A stretch of 64,000 bases of DNA from Candidatus Planktophila limnetica. Lineage in GTDB: Bacteria > Actinomycetota > Actinomycetes > Nanopelagicales > Nanopelagicaceae. The position numbers and the translations under genes are program-made. Below, in pieces: positions 1-8,471 of this stretch (positions are counted from its first letter, which is position 1; each line of letters starts with the position of its first letter). The DNA is taken from contig NZ_CP016782.1 of the NCBI RefSeq assembly GCF_002288365.1, forward strand, positions 248,001 through 312,000, written 5' to 3'. The notes under the pieces were generated by a model that searched no databases, was not told the origin of the DNA, and worked only from the letters and a program-made list of their open reading frames with translations.

Positions 1-158
1 GAGTAGCACTCATTTCACTGAGCGTATGTGTGGTTTCCCTCATTAGAAATACTCACTGGCTCTCAGACTTAGTCGGTGGATTATTTATTGGCGCAGCCTT
101 ACTCGTTATGGTCATCGCAATCGATCGCTTTGTAAAATCTAATAGCCAACTCTCGTAG
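1..158 (+). CDS. C-terminal fragment of a PAP2-like membrane phosphatase (gene starts before the window)
   Basis: The reading frame open from base 3 ends at a TAG at 156-158 and encodes about 51 residues. They form two hydrophobic stretches joined by [12 protein letters not shown], which resembles the third motif (HxxxD and the following membrane helix) of PAP2-superfamily lipid phosphatases. The Arg usually found six residues before the His is not at that position. The assignment therefore rests on the HWLSD plus glycine-rich helix pattern only and is tentative. The short tail after the last helix ([11 protein letters not shown]) would be cytoplasmic. Confidence 0.45.
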   Translation, partial: VALISLSVCVVSLIRNTHWLSDLVGGLFIGAALLVMVIAIDRFVKSNSQLS

Positions 159-165
159 TTCTTAT

Positions 166-177
166 TACTATTGCCAA
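166..177 (+). promoter_or_regulatory. Putative leaderless promoter -10 of acpS
   Basis: TACTAT at 166-171 is followed by six bases and then the acpS ATG at 178. No Shine-Dalgarno sequence is visible. Transcription starting 6-7 nt after the hexamer would begin at the start codon, so the mRNA would be leaderless. The same arrangement recurs at many genes in this window. Confidence 0.45.
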
Positions 178-525
178 ATGATTGAGGGCGTGGGAATCGA
201 TGTAGTAAACATCGATCGTTTCAAGGAATCCCTAGAGCGAACACCTGGATTAAGTGAGAAGTTATTTACCGAATCAGAGCGAACAAAAAACGTTCAATCT
301 CTTGCTGCGCGTTTTGCAGCCAAAGAAGCACTTGCAAAAGCTCTCAGTGTTGGGCACGGATTACAGTGGCATGAAGCCGAAGTAATCAATCTAGAAAATG
401 GCAAACCAGAGTTTTTATTCCGTGGTGAAATTGCAGATCTAATAAGTGGATCACGGGTGCATCTCTCGTTGTCACACGATGGAGGCATTGCCTCGGCAAT
501 AGTTGTTATTGAGGAAAAAGCATGA
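178..525 (+). CDS. acpS: Holo-[acyl-carrier-protein] synthase
   Basis: The enzyme transfers the 4'-phosphopantetheine arm of CoA onto the serine of apo-acyl carrier protein in the cytoplasm, activating fatty-acid synthesis. The 115-residue product has the compact AcpS length. It shows the N-terminal [12 protein letters not shown] strand, whose Asp binds Mg2+, and the helix [14 protein letters not shown] containing the metal-binding Glu and the CoA-contacting Lys. A C-terminal [16 protein letters not shown] strand completes the fold. The ATG at 178 has no Shine-Dalgarno site but has a -10-like TACTAT just upstream. The stop overlaps the alr start as ATGA, so the two are translationally coupled. 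Confidence 0.93.
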   Translation: MIEGVGIDVVNIDRFKESLERTPGLSEKLFTESERTKNVQSLAARFAAKEALAKALSVGHGLQWHEAEVINLENGKPEFLFRGEIADLISGSRVHLSLSHDGGIASAIVVIEEKA

Positions 526-1637
526 GTGATCGCGCAGAATTTCTCATAGATCTGAGTGCGCTCAGCACAAACATCGCACGGTTAAAAAAAGAGTGTGGCG
601 TGGATGTGTTGGCCGTTGTAAAGGCAGATGCATACGGGCACGGTCTTATTCGCGTTTCACATGCTGCGCTCAAAGCAGGTGCATCGTGGTTAGGTGTTGC
701 ACTACTAGAAGAAGCAATCACTCTTCGAGAAAATGGCGTTGAAGCACCAATTCTTGCCTGGCTTGTTTCACCTGGTTCTGATTTTGATTCTGCAATCACC
801 CACAATATTGATATTGGCGTTTCAAGTATTAAGGGATTACGCGAGATAAGTGAATCTGCAAAGAGAGCGGGCAAGAAAGCTCGCATCCATATCGAAGTAG
901 ATACTGGAATGAGTCGTGGGGGATTCTTAGATGAGTGGAAAGATTTACCCACAGAAGATTTTTCTCAGGTTGATGTAATAGGAATCTTTTCTCACTTTGC
1001 TCGGGCAGATGAACCAGGTGAGCAACAAAATATCGATCAAATTCAGCGCTTTCAGCAGATGGTGCAAGAGCTTGGCGATATTGGAATAAACCCACCAATA
1101 AAGCACTTAGCAAATTCGGCTGCAACGATGAAAGATTCACCTTCCTACTTCACAATGGTTCGAGTTGGAATTGCTATGTATGGGTTGACTCCAGATCTCA
1201 CACATTTAGGAACAAGTAAAGATTTGGGATTGCGCCCGGTAGGACAATTGCGAGCAAAACTTCATCTTGTTAAAAGCGTTCCAGCGCATTCACCTGTTGG
1301 CTATGGTGCAAGTGCAATGACGCAATCAGATACAAAATTAGGCGTTGTTGCAATTGGATATGCCGACGGAATTCCTCGCATTGCACAAGGCGCGGGAGTT
1401 TTTTTCAAGGGTAAGAAAGCTCCAATAATTGGTCGAGTTTCCATGGATCAATTTGTTGTAGACCTGGGTTCTGATAGCACGGCGCAGTCAGGGGATTGGG
1501 TAATAGTTTTTGGTGATGGTTCTCATGGCGAATACACCGCAGATGATTGGGGACGCGCAAGTTCGAGCATAAATTATGAGATTGTCACCCGAATTGGGCC
1601 ACGTGTGCCTAGAATCTACCAATCTCATGAGTACTAA
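522..1637 (+). CDS. alr: Alanine racemase
   Basis: This PLP-dependent enzyme interconverts L- and D-alanine and supplies D-Ala for peptidoglycan. The 371-residue protein has the usual fold type III architecture. The PLP lysine lies in [10 protein letters not shown] (Lys34), the barrel motif HLANSAA follows near residue 195, and the second catalytic residue is Tyr261 in [15 protein letters not shown] and a C-terminal beta domain follow. It overlaps acpS by ATGA and the following ABC ATPase by 11 bp. In other actinobacteria alr lies next to tsaE; here six transporter/hydrolase genes separate them. The usual nnr (NAD(P)HX repair) gene is not between acpS and alr. Confidence 0.96.
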   Translation: MSDRAEFLIDLSALSTNIARLKKECGVDVLAVVKADAYGHGLIRVSHAALKAGASWLGVALLEEAITLRENGVEAPILAWLVSPGSDFDSAITHNIDIGVSSIKGLREISESAKRAGKKARIHIEVDTGMSRGGFLDEWKDLPTEDFSQVDVIGIFSHFARADEPGEQQNIDQIQRFQQMVQELGDIGINPPIKHLANSAATMKDSPSYFTMVRVGIAMYGLTPDLTHLGTSKDLGLRPVGQLRAKLHLVKSVPAHSPVGYGASAMTQSDTKLGVVAIGYADGIPRIAQGAGVFFKGKKAPIIGRVSMDQFVVDLGSDSTAQSGDWVIVFGDGSHGEYTADDWGRASSSINYEIVTRIGPRVPRIYQSHEY

Positions 1638-2391
1638 TTCACAGTTATTAAGCATTAAAGACCTCTCGATATCTTTCGGAGGTCTCAAAGCGCTTAACAA
1701 AGTATCAATTGAGATCAATAAAAATGAAATCATCGGATTAATCGGTCCAAATGGTGCGGGTAAGACAACTTTATTTAATGCCCTCTCTGGACTGGTAGAA
1801 ATTGATAGCGGTGTTCTAGAAATTAATGGAACACAGCACGAATGGCCAAAACCGTATGAATTAATTGATCTTGGAATATCTCGCACACTTCAAGGAGTTG
1901 GACTCTTTCCTGAGTTAACTGTTTTAGAAAATGTGATGATTGGAGGGTCTAACTTTGCCCGCAGTGGATTAATCTCGGCAGCCCTTGGATTAAGTGCAAA
2001 AGATGAATCGAAGTTAAAAGCGCGCGCAATGACAGCTCTCGAGCGTGTCTATGCAACGGGCTTAGCAAATCGCCGCGCAGACACACTCGATTATCCAGTG
2101 ACCAAAAGAGTTGCTCTTGCACGAGCACTCATAAGCGAACCTAAAATTTTATTACTTGATGAACCTGCTGGCGGATTAGGTCCACAAGATATTGAGTGGA
2201 TGAACTCATTGATTCATAATCTTTCATCTCAGTGCTCAGTAATTTTGGTAGAACATCACATGGATGTTGTTATGTCAGTGTGTAACCGACTCTATGTACT
2301 AAATTTCGGTCAAGTAATCGCATCGGGCGATGTTGAATCGGTTAGACGCAATCCAGATGTTGTTGCCGCATACCTTGGAGCGCACGCATGA
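1627..2391 (+). CDS. livG: Branched-chain amino acid-type ABC transporter ATP-binding protein (LivG-like)
   Basis: This is one of the two ATPase subunits of a Liv-type (HAAT family) importer. From the ATG at 1627 it has 254 residues: Walker A GPNGAGKTT near residues 40-48, Q-loop Gln89, Walker B KILLLDEP near 173-180, and H-loop VEHHMD. The ABC signature is aberrant: LDYPVTKR at 154-161 stands where LivG proteins have a LxYGxQRR-like sequence. An in-frame start at 1576 is possible, but it would add residues lying inside alr and outside the conserved domain; ATG 1627 places the domain normally. It overlaps alr by 11 bp and livF by ATGA. Confidence 0.88.
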   Translation: MSTNSQLLSIKDLSISFGGLKALNKVSIEINKNEIIGLIGPNGAGKTTLFNALSGLVEIDSGVLEINGTQHEWPKPYELIDLGISRTLQGVGLFPELTVLENVMIGGSNFARSGLISAALGLSAKDESKLKARAMTALERVYATGLANRRADTLDYPVTKRVALARALISEPKILLLDEPAGGLGPQDIEWMNSLIHNLSSQCSVILVEHHMDVVMSVCNRLYVLNFGQVIASGDVESVRRNPDVVAAYLGAHA

Positions 2392-3098
2392 CTCTCATCG
2401 TAGAAAATCTCACAATTGATCACGGTGCTATACGTGCGATTAATTCAGTCTCATTTACTGTTCCGACAGGTAATTTGGCTGCGGTTATCGGTGCAAACGG
2501 TGCTGGAAAAACAACTCTGCTGCGCGGCCTATCTGGACTAAAAGATATTAAATCTGGACGAGCCACGTGGAATGGTGAATCAATTGTTGGTAAGCGCCCA
2601 GAGAATTTAGCCCGTGCAGGAATCATGCACGTTTCAGATGGTAAATCAGTTATCGCAGAGCTCACCGTTAAAGAAAATTTGGCATTAACTGGGCTTTGGC
2701 GCAAGGACAAAAAAGATGTTGCTGCGGCTACCGAGGAAGTTCTTTCACTTTTTCCAATTTTGGGTGAACGTATGTCTCAATCTGGTGGATCACTCTCTGG
2801 TGGGGAACGTCAGATGTTGGCAATCGGACGAGCCCTTGTTGCACGTCCTCAATTACTGCTTCTGGATGAACCTTCACTTGGTCTTGCACCACTGATTATT
2901 GATCAGATATTTAAGACCATTAGAAAATTTGTCACGACCATGAATCTCACAGTTGTTCTTGTAGAACAAAATGCAATGGGCGCACTTGCCATTGCCGATG
3001 AAGGAGTCGTCCTCAATCTAGGAAGTGTTGTTGCCGTTGATCGCGCAGAGAATTTACTTAAAGACCCAGCAGTGCGCACTGCTTACTTGGGGTATTAA
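2388..3098 (+). CDS. livF: Branched-chain amino acid-type ABC transporter ATP-binding protein (LivF-like)
   Basis: This is the second ATPase of the Liv-type importer, 236 residues. Walker A is GANGAGKTT near residue 36, the canonical signature LSGGERQ near 137, Walker B LLLLDEPSLGL near 156-166, and the H-loop is reached at VLVEQN. The family-typical C-terminus AYLGY ends the protein. Its intact signature contrasts with the degenerate one in the LivG partner, so the two composite ATP sites of the heterodimer are probably not equivalent. The ATG overlaps the livG stop (ATGA), and livH starts on the base after its own stop. Confidence 0.92.
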   Translation: MTLIVENLTIDHGAIRAINSVSFTVPTGNLAAVIGANGAGKTTLLRGLSGLKDIKSGRATWNGESIVGKRPENLARAGIMHVSDGKSVIAELTVKENLALTGLWRKDKKDVAAATEEVLSLFPILGERMSQSGGSLSGGERQMLAIGRALVARPQLLLLDEPSLGLAPLIIDQIFKTIRKFVTTMNLTVVLVEQNAMGALAIADEGVVLNLGSVVAVDRAENLLKDPAVRTAYLGY

Positions 3099-3995
3099 AT
3101 GATAAAACTAATCACAGCAATTCTGACGGCTCTGACTACCGGAGCAATTTATGCGTTGATGTCGACAGCACTTGTTCTTGTCTGGCGATCAACTCGAATC
3201 ATTAACTTTGCCCAGGCCGGTCAAGCAGTCCTCTCTACTTATATTGGATATGAAATTACGGTGCGCACCGGATCATTTTGGGTGGGCGTAGTTGCTGCGA
3301 TGATTTTTGGTGCACTGCTGGGAGCAGTCATCGACAGATTCTTCATGCGACCAATTTTTAAGAGAATTCAAAGTGGACCAATTTTGATGATTGCACCTGT
3401 TGTTGCAACCCTAGGTTTACTTGGAATTATTCAGGCAATCATTGGGTTTAAGTGGGGATTGACCTATCAATCACTTGCAGCGCCAGTTTCTACTGATGGA
3501 TACACGCTATTTGGCCGGGTAATCGCATTTAGTCCATTTAATCTTTTGGTAGTTGTCTTCGCAACTATAAGCATGCTGCTACTAACTCTGCTATTTCAAA
3601 AGACAAATATTGGTTTAGCACTTCGAGCATCTGCGCATTCACCAGAGATCGCAAGATTATCTGGAATTAAAGTTGATTTCATCAGAACTCTTGGCTGGGC
3701 TCTTGCAGGCGCAGCTGGTGGATTAGCTGGAATGCTCTACATACCTTCTTCTTATCTCTATCCAAATGCGATGGATGTATTGCTCGTATTTGGTTTCGTT
3801 GCTGCAGTAATTGGCGGGCTTGAGAGTTTATTTGGAGCAGTCGCAGGTGCGATGCTTCTGGGATTCGCAATTAGTTTTGCGACAAGTTACGTCAGTGAAA
3901 AACTGGTTTTCCCAATGGCTTTCATCATGCTAATTGTGGTTCTATTAATTAGACCGGCAGGATTATTTTCAAAGAAGAAGGGTCGGCGAGATTGA
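3099..3995 (+). CDS. livH: Branched-chain amino acid-type ABC transporter permease (LivH-like)
   Basis: The 298-residue integral membrane protein has about eight hydrophobic segments. It begins with the LivH pattern of a first helix followed by YALMSTALVLVWRSTRIINFAQAG, where INFAQ/INxAxG is the family signature. The cytoplasmic coupling-loop motif LRASAHSPEIARLSGI near residues 175-190 is typical of LivH, as is the GG-rich helix near the C-terminus. It forms the membrane channel with LivM. It starts directly after the livF stop with no spacer and overlaps livM by one base. Confidence 0.92.
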   Translation: MIKLITAILTALTTGAIYALMSTALVLVWRSTRIINFAQAGQAVLSTYIGYEITVRTGSFWVGVVAAMIFGALLGAVIDRFFMRPIFKRIQSGPILMIAPVVATLGLLGIIQAIIGFKWGLTYQSLAAPVSTDGYTLFGRVIAFSPFNLLVVVFATISMLLLTLLFQKTNIGLALRASAHSPEIARLSGIKVDFIRTLGWALAGAAGGLAGMLYIPSSYLYPNAMDVLLVFGFVAAVIGGLESLFGAVAGAMLLGFAISFATSYVSEKLVFPMAFIMLIVVLLIRPAGLFSKKKGRRD

Positions 3996-4975
3996 TGCTA
4001 AAACTGACCCCTTCCAAGAAACGAACAATTTTCTTCATTGCAATTGGCTGGGCTTTGTTGTTAATTGGCGATCGCATTGGAGAATTGCGCCAGTATCAAG
4101 GTTCCTTCGTCGCGATGTATGCGTTAGCAATTGCTTCAATCATTTTGCTCACTGGTTATTCTGGTCAACTCTCTTTAGGCCATAGTGCCTTGATGGCCGT
4201 AGGTGCATACGCCGGTGCTCTCTCGATTAATAACTTGCATTTACATCCCGCTATTGCGCTAGTAATTGCAACATTTGTTGCAGGAATATTTGGACTTCTT
4301 CTCGGATTTGGTGTTGCTCGATTATCAGGACCTTATTTAGCAGGAACAACTCTGGCACTTGCAGTTTCATTACCAACGTTGGCCAATCAGTTTCCAATTC
4401 TTGGCGGTGAGCAAGGAGTTGTATTCGATGTCGGTTTGCCACCTGCACGTTTTGGCGAAAACTTTTCTCAATACAAGTGGTTTTTCTGGATTTCTTGCCT
4501 TGCAGTATTAATAATGCTCTGGCTTATTTCTAATTTTGTTTCCTCACGATATGGACGCACCTTCCGAGCGATTCGAGATAACGAAACGGCAGCGTCTCTG
4601 GCAGGACTCAATACCGGGCGCCTTAAGGTCCTGGCCTTTGCCATTAGTTCAGGAATGGCTGGGCTGGCCGGAGGACTGCTGGTAATGCTCATAAGCGGGG
4701 TTTCACCCAGCGCTTTTCCCCTCAGCCTCTCATTTTCTTTGCTGACGGGCGCTGTAGTTACTGGCGTGTATAGCCTCCGAGGTGTGATGCTAGGGGGGTT
4801 GGTTTTGGTGGCAATCCCTGAGATCGCCGATTCACTCGTTACCCGAATCGGAGGTTCTGAAGGATTCACCGCAACCTTGCCTGGTTTCTTGGTAAGTGCA
4901 CTGCTGATCTTGGCAGTGCTATTTGCACCAAACGGACCAGGAACGCTTTTGCACAGTATTAAAAAGCACCATTAA
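3995..4975 (+). CDS. livM: Branched-chain amino acid-type ABC transporter permease (LivM-like)
   Basis: This is the second channel subunit of the Liv-type importer, about 326 residues with multiple hydrophobic helices. The LivM signature GYSGQLSLGHSALMAVGAYAGA lies near residues 53-74, and the coupling-helix motif FRAIRDNETAASLAGLN near 190 matches the LivM EAA-like loop. I chose the ATG at 3995, which overlaps the livH stop as TGATG; a TTG one codon upstream (3992) is possible. It ends in a basic tail. The substrate-binding protein gene follows after 35 bp. Confidence 0.9.
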   Translation: MLKLTPSKKRTIFFIAIGWALLLIGDRIGELRQYQGSFVAMYALAIASIILLTGYSGQLSLGHSALMAVGAYAGALSINNLHLHPAIALVIATFVAGIFGLLLGFGVARLSGPYLAGTTLALAVSLPTLANQFPILGGEQGVVFDVGLPPARFGENFSQYKWFFWISCLAVLIMLWLISNFVSSRYGRTFRAIRDNETAASLAGLNTGRLKVLAFAISSGMAGLAGGLLVMLISGVSPSAFPLSLSFSLLTGAVVTGVYSLRGVMLGGLVLVAIPEIADSLVTRIGGSEGFTATLPGFLVSALLILAVLFAPNGPGTLLHSIKKHH

Positions 4976-5010
4976 GTAAGAACCCTCAGATAACACACGG
5001 AAGGAAATAC

Positions 5011-6318
5011 ATGATCAGAAATACTCGCATGAAACGTTTCTCAATCGTTTCAGCGGTAGTCGCACTCGGAGCAATGGTATTTACCGCGCTTCCTGCACAA
5101 GCTGCCGAACCAGGTCTGACTTCGTCAGAAATCAAGCTAGGAATTTCTACGCCACTCACAGGAACAGCAGCCCTTTCTTACGGCAAAGTTCCTGGTGCGA
5201 TGAAGGCTTATTTCGACTTCATCAATGCAAATGGTGGAGTGTACGGTCGCAAAATTAAGTTAGTAGTTCGCGACGACAAATACCTTCCTACATTGGCTGC
5301 TACACAGACAACCAACCTCGTTCTCAAGGATGGCGTTTTCGCTCTAGTTGCAGCTCTTGGAACTGCAACGCACTCAAAGGCATACGCAGCGGCATCACTT
5401 GCAGCAAAGAAAGTGCCTGATCTATTTGTAAATACAGGATTTAGTGGATTTGGCAATCAAGCCAAGTACCCAACCACATTTACAGTTCTTCCAAGCTATG
5501 CGATGGAAGCAAAAATTATTTCTAAGTTCGTCAAGGACAAGTTCCCAGGACAAGCAGTTGCCCTCGTAGCTCAAGATGATGAATTTGGCGTAGATGGCGT
5601 AAACGGATTTGCTGCAGGTTCTCTAACACTTGCATCAAAGACTTTATACCCACAGAGTTCTATGACAGATGCTCGTGCGAAGGCTCTAATCACTGGATTA
5701 AGTGCTATTCCAGGAAAGCCAGTTGTCATCCTCTTTGGAACAACAGATGTAACAGCACTGATTTTCAAAGCAGCTGAATCTCTCAACCTAGTAAGCAAAT
5801 TTACTTGGATCGCAGGTTCTGTTGGTGGAGATGCCAACACGCTTCTAGCACTCGGTGTAAAGGCAACAACTATCGATGGCGCAATTGCAGCTAGCTTCTT
5901 TCCTGACGCAAAAGATACAACTGATGAATACGTCAAGGAATTTAGCAAGATCAATGCCAAGTACAACCCTGGAGTCTCATTCGACAACGTGGTTCTACAA
6001 GGCATGAACTCAGCGATGCTTACAGTGCAAGCACTACGTGCAGCAGGTAAGAATCTGACACGTGCTGGGCTCATCAAGGCAATTGAAAATAAGGGAGCAA
6101 CATTTGCGAGTGCAGCACTTGTTCCTCTCAACTACTCAGCCACCAGCCACATTGGTTATAACGGTTACTGGATGGGTCAACTCAACGCAAAGGGTGAGTT
6201 GAAGCCATACGGCGGAACATTGTCAGTTGTCACAACGGACTCAACAAATGGTCCGATTACACCTTCAACGTATAAGCGCTCTTCAATTCCTAAGAATGGG
6301 ATACCAACAAACTCATGA
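5011..6318 (+). CDS. livK: Secreted Liv/HAAT-type substrate-binding protein
   Basis: This periplasmic-binding-protein-like receptor for the LivGFHM importer has 435 residues. Residues 1-32 form a signal peptide with a basic N-region, a hydrophobic core and an ALPAQA|AEPG-type signal peptidase I site. There is no lipobox Cys, and no cysteine at all in the protein, which is unusual for a monoderm receptor. The mature part starts with IKLGISTPLTGTAALSYG, the family's ligand-binding loop, and contains VALVAQDDEFGVDG. A clear ribosome-binding site (AAGGAAAT) lies 7-14 nt before the ATG. Ligand specificity cannot be read from sequence; such receptors also bind aromatic acids, amides or urea. Its stop overlaps the hydrolase start (ATGA). 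Confidence 0.9.
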   Translation: MIRNTRMKRFSIVSAVVALGAMVFTALPAQAAEPGLTSSEIKLGISTPLTGTAALSYGKVPGAMKAYFDFINANGGVYGRKIKLVVRDDKYLPTLAATQTTNLVLKDGVFALVAALGTATHSKAYAAASLAAKKVPDLFVNTGFSGFGNQAKYPTTFTVLPSYAMEAKIISKFVKDKFPGQAVALVAQDDEFGVDGVNGFAAGSLTLASKTLYPQSSMTDARAKALITGLSAIPGKPVVILFGTTDVTALIFKAAESLNLVSKFTWIAGSVGGDANTLLALGVKATTIDGAIAASFFPDAKDTTDEYVKEFSKINAKYNPGVSFDNVVLQGMNSAMLTVQALRAAGKNLTRAGLIKAIENKGATFASAALVPLNYSATSHIGYNGYWMGQLNAKGELKPYGGTLSVVTTDSTNGPITPSTYKRSSIPKNGIPTNS

Positions 6319-7958
6319 AAAATATGAAAATCACTAAGGGCTTTTCAGCGCTACTAGTCACAGCACTGGTTACAACCATTGCAGTTGTAACACCATCAGC
6401 TGCGCAGGCAAACACAACCTGTACTAAGGAAGTATTTGCACCTTCAACAGGTGGAAGTGACGTCAAGTATCAAAAGTGCACAGGTACAGATTGGCAAGGA
6501 TCTAAGTACGAAATTCGCATGCCTTCTAAATTTAACGGCATGATGTATTTGTACAGTCACGGTATTCGTGGAAACCACAACATGCCGAAGGTTCCTGTAA
6601 TTAGACCTAATGGTTACGTAGTAGATATGTCACCAGAAGTTGCACCAGGACGCACAGCAAATGACCAACAATTGATGGCTGAAGAGCTATTGAAGCAGGG
6701 CTACGCAGTTGCAGGGTCTGGTGTCTCAACACAGGGATGGTCAGTTCCAGAAGCAGTCGATGCAAACCTTGCTCTCATCATTGAAGCTCGTGAGAAGTTC
6801 CCAAAGATTAAGAAGATTGTTTCTTGGGGAGACTCACTTGGTGGTCACATTTCTCAATCACTATCCGAGCAATATGACGTCATTGATGCTGTAGCAAATC
6901 TGCACATGGCAGGTTCTGCTGATTCTCAATACACATATGCAAATGACTTCTTGTGGATGTTTAAGACATTCTTTGATCCAACAATCAAGGGAAATGGCTA
7001 TTCATCTGGAACAACTGGATACATGGAGTACATGGGAGATATCACAAAGGTATTAACAGCCTTTGGAACTATTCAGGCAGCTATTGGAGCCAACCCACTT
7101 GCACCAGCATGGCCAGCAAGTTCTACAGCTCCCGCAGCACTTAAGGGAATTCCAGTTCGAAGTGCAGTACTTCTAGTTGGATTACTTGCAGGCGTTCCAG
7201 TGCAGTCAAATACTTATGACGCATCATCTGGTCCAGCAGGTCCACTTGAAACTTCATTTGGACTAGCAATTAGCCCAGCACTTGGTGTCTTTGAAAATGC
7301 TTTCACAGCACTTGCACTCGCACTGATTGGAAACTATGACGCAGAACTTCGCTGTGGTGGAACAATTTTCGATAACACCACAACTGATTACGCTGCACGT
7401 CTTGGCGACAATGGCGATGTTTATGCTGCTGGTCTCAGCGGCAAGACAGCAACAGCTGGAATGTTGGCTTATCTCAATAAGCTCAACCCAGCTGCACCAC
7501 GCGTAAAGGGCAATCCTGCTGCAATTAATTGCATCAAGAATGAACAAGCAAATTACACAGGTGCTGTAACAGTTCCAACAATTACAATCTCTCAGACTGC
7601 TGATCAAGTGACTCCAGCTGGATTCATTCAGAACTTCAAAGAGTTGTATGCATCTAATGTTGCAGCAGGTACTGCCAAGCCAGGCAACCTGCTAAATATT
7701 TGGAACAAGCCACCAGATACATATACAAAGTTTGATGCTGCTGGAAAGCCGATTACACCGGCTGTACCAACAACTGGCACAAGCCACTTTATGTATACCA
7801 ATAAGGACCTTCTAATCATCGCCAAGATGCTTGCAACTGCAGGCAAGACTGGCAAGTTGCCTTCAGTAGCAAGTGCTAAGGCAGCATTTAAGAAGAACCC
7901 AAATATATTCATTGATCCAGATTACAAACCTGAATTGATGTTTGCTGATCGCAAATAA
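6315..7958 (+). CDS. Secreted alpha/beta-hydrolase of unknown substrate, coupled to the Liv importer
   Basis: The 547-residue protein has a signal peptide (residues 1-32, cleavage likely after SAAQA) and would be exported. The nucleophile elbow GDSLGG is at 172-177 (Ser174), preceded by an oxyanion-type loop SHGIRG at 81-86. ISQTADQVTP near 425-434 supplies a candidate catalytic Asp430, and GTSHFMYT supplies His491, giving a Ser/Asp/His order normal for an alpha/beta hydrolase with a large insertion between about 180 and 420. The insertion is Ala/Gly-rich. It overlaps the binding-protein gene by ATGA and ends at a strong terminator, so it is the last gene of the Liv operon. A role releasing the ligand imported by the transporter is inferred; it could be an esterase, amidase or peptidase. 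Confidence 0.75.
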   Translation: MKNMKITKGFSALLVTALVTTIAVVTPSAAQANTTCTKEVFAPSTGGSDVKYQKCTGTDWQGSKYEIRMPSKFNGMMYLYSHGIRGNHNMPKVPVIRPNGYVVDMSPEVAPGRTANDQQLMAEELLKQGYAVAGSGVSTQGWSVPEAVDANLALIIEAREKFPKIKKIVSWGDSLGGHISQSLSEQYDVIDAVANLHMAGSADSQYTYANDFLWMFKTFFDPTIKGNGYSSGTTGYMEYMGDITKVLTAFGTIQAAIGANPLAPAWPASSTAPAALKGIPVRSAVLLVGLLAGVPVQSNTYDASSGPAGPLETSFGLAISPALGVFENAFTALALALIGNYDAELRCGGTIFDNTTTDYAARLGDNGDVYAAGLSGKTATAGMLAYLNKLNPAAPRVKGNPAAINCIKNEQANYTGAVTVPTITISQTADQVTPAGFIQNFKELYASNVAAGTAKPGNLLNIWNKPPDTYTKFDAAGKPITPAVPTTGTSHFMYTNKDLLIIAKMLATAGKTGKLPSVASAKAAFKKNPNIFIDPDYKPELMFADRK

Positions 7959-7972
7959 CTAGCGATTCAATC

Positions 7973-8009
7973 GCAAAGGGCCCCAGTGAACCTGGGGCCC
8001 TTTGCTTTT
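7973..8009 (+). terminator. Rho-independent terminator after the Liv-hydrolase operon
   Basis: Bases 7973-7986 and 7992-8005 are perfect 14-bp inverted repeats (core GGGCCCCAG / CTGGGGCCC) around a 5-nt loop. A T-rich tract follows. It sits 15 bp after the hydrolase stop. Confidence 0.92.
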
Positions 8010-8014
8010 GACGC

Positions 8015-8030
8015 TAAACTTTCGACAATC
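8015..8030 (+). promoter_or_regulatory. Putative leaderless promoter -10 of tsaE
   Basis: TAAACT at 8015-8020 lies 10 bases before the tsaE ATG and directly after the upstream terminator, so a fresh promoter is needed here. No Shine-Dalgarno site is seen. Confidence 0.4.
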
Positions 8031-8471
8031 ATGAAAAAGATAGCCAGCGCAACAGAGATGCACGAACTCGGTGCAAAAATTGGTGCCCAGTTGCAAGCTG
8101 GTGATTTGATTTTGCTTAACGGTGATCTCGGTGCTGGCAAAACAGTTTTAGTACAAGGCATTGCACAAGCACTTGATATTGAAGGTGTCACTTCTCCAAC
8201 ATTTGTTATTTCTAAGGTTTACCAAGCCCGGCTGCCACTAATTCACGTTGATGTCTATCGCCTATTGGATTCTGGTAAAGCTGCTCTGTTTTTAGATGAT
8301 CTCGATTTAGATACCGACCGAGAAAATTGCGTCACAGTCATTGAATGGGGCGCAGCGGAATCTGCAAGGCTTTCGGATCAAAGATTAGAAATAACAATTG
8401 ATCGAAGTGATGAAGTTCGAAAAGTCTCATTTAATTGCGTGGGCCAGCGATGGGCAGGATTTTCAGTATGA
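8031..8471 (+). CDS. tsaE: tRNA threonylcarbamoyladenosine biosynthesis ATPase TsaE
   Basis: TsaE is the P-loop ATPase that works with TsaB and TsaD in making t6A at position 37 of ANN-decoding tRNAs. From ATG 8031 it has 146 residues, with Walker A GDLGAGKT at 31-38, the family motif VTSPTFVI and the VDVYRL strand, then EWGAAE near the C-terminus. A start at 7986 would lie within the terminator hairpin and is rejected. It overlaps tsaB by ATGA, beginning the tsaE-tsaB-rimI-tsaD cluster found in most actinobacteria. Confidence 0.93.
   Translation: MKKIASATEMHELGAKIGAQLQAGDLILLNGDLGAGKTVLVQGIAQALDIEGVTSPTFVISKVYQARLPLIHVDVYRLLDSGKAALFLDDLDLDTDRENCVTVIEWGAAESARLSDQRLEITIDRSDEVRKVSFNCVGQRWAGFSV

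Noticed and set aside
5571-6131. 186-codon open frame on the minus strand inside the Liv receptor gene
   Set aside because: It is fully antisense to a well-supported gene, has no recognisable domain, and is Ala/Ser/Pro/Thr-rich as expected from a shadow frame.
7986-8030. tsaE start at 7986
   Set aside because: This would begin the protein inside the terminator hairpin and add residues not found in TsaE.
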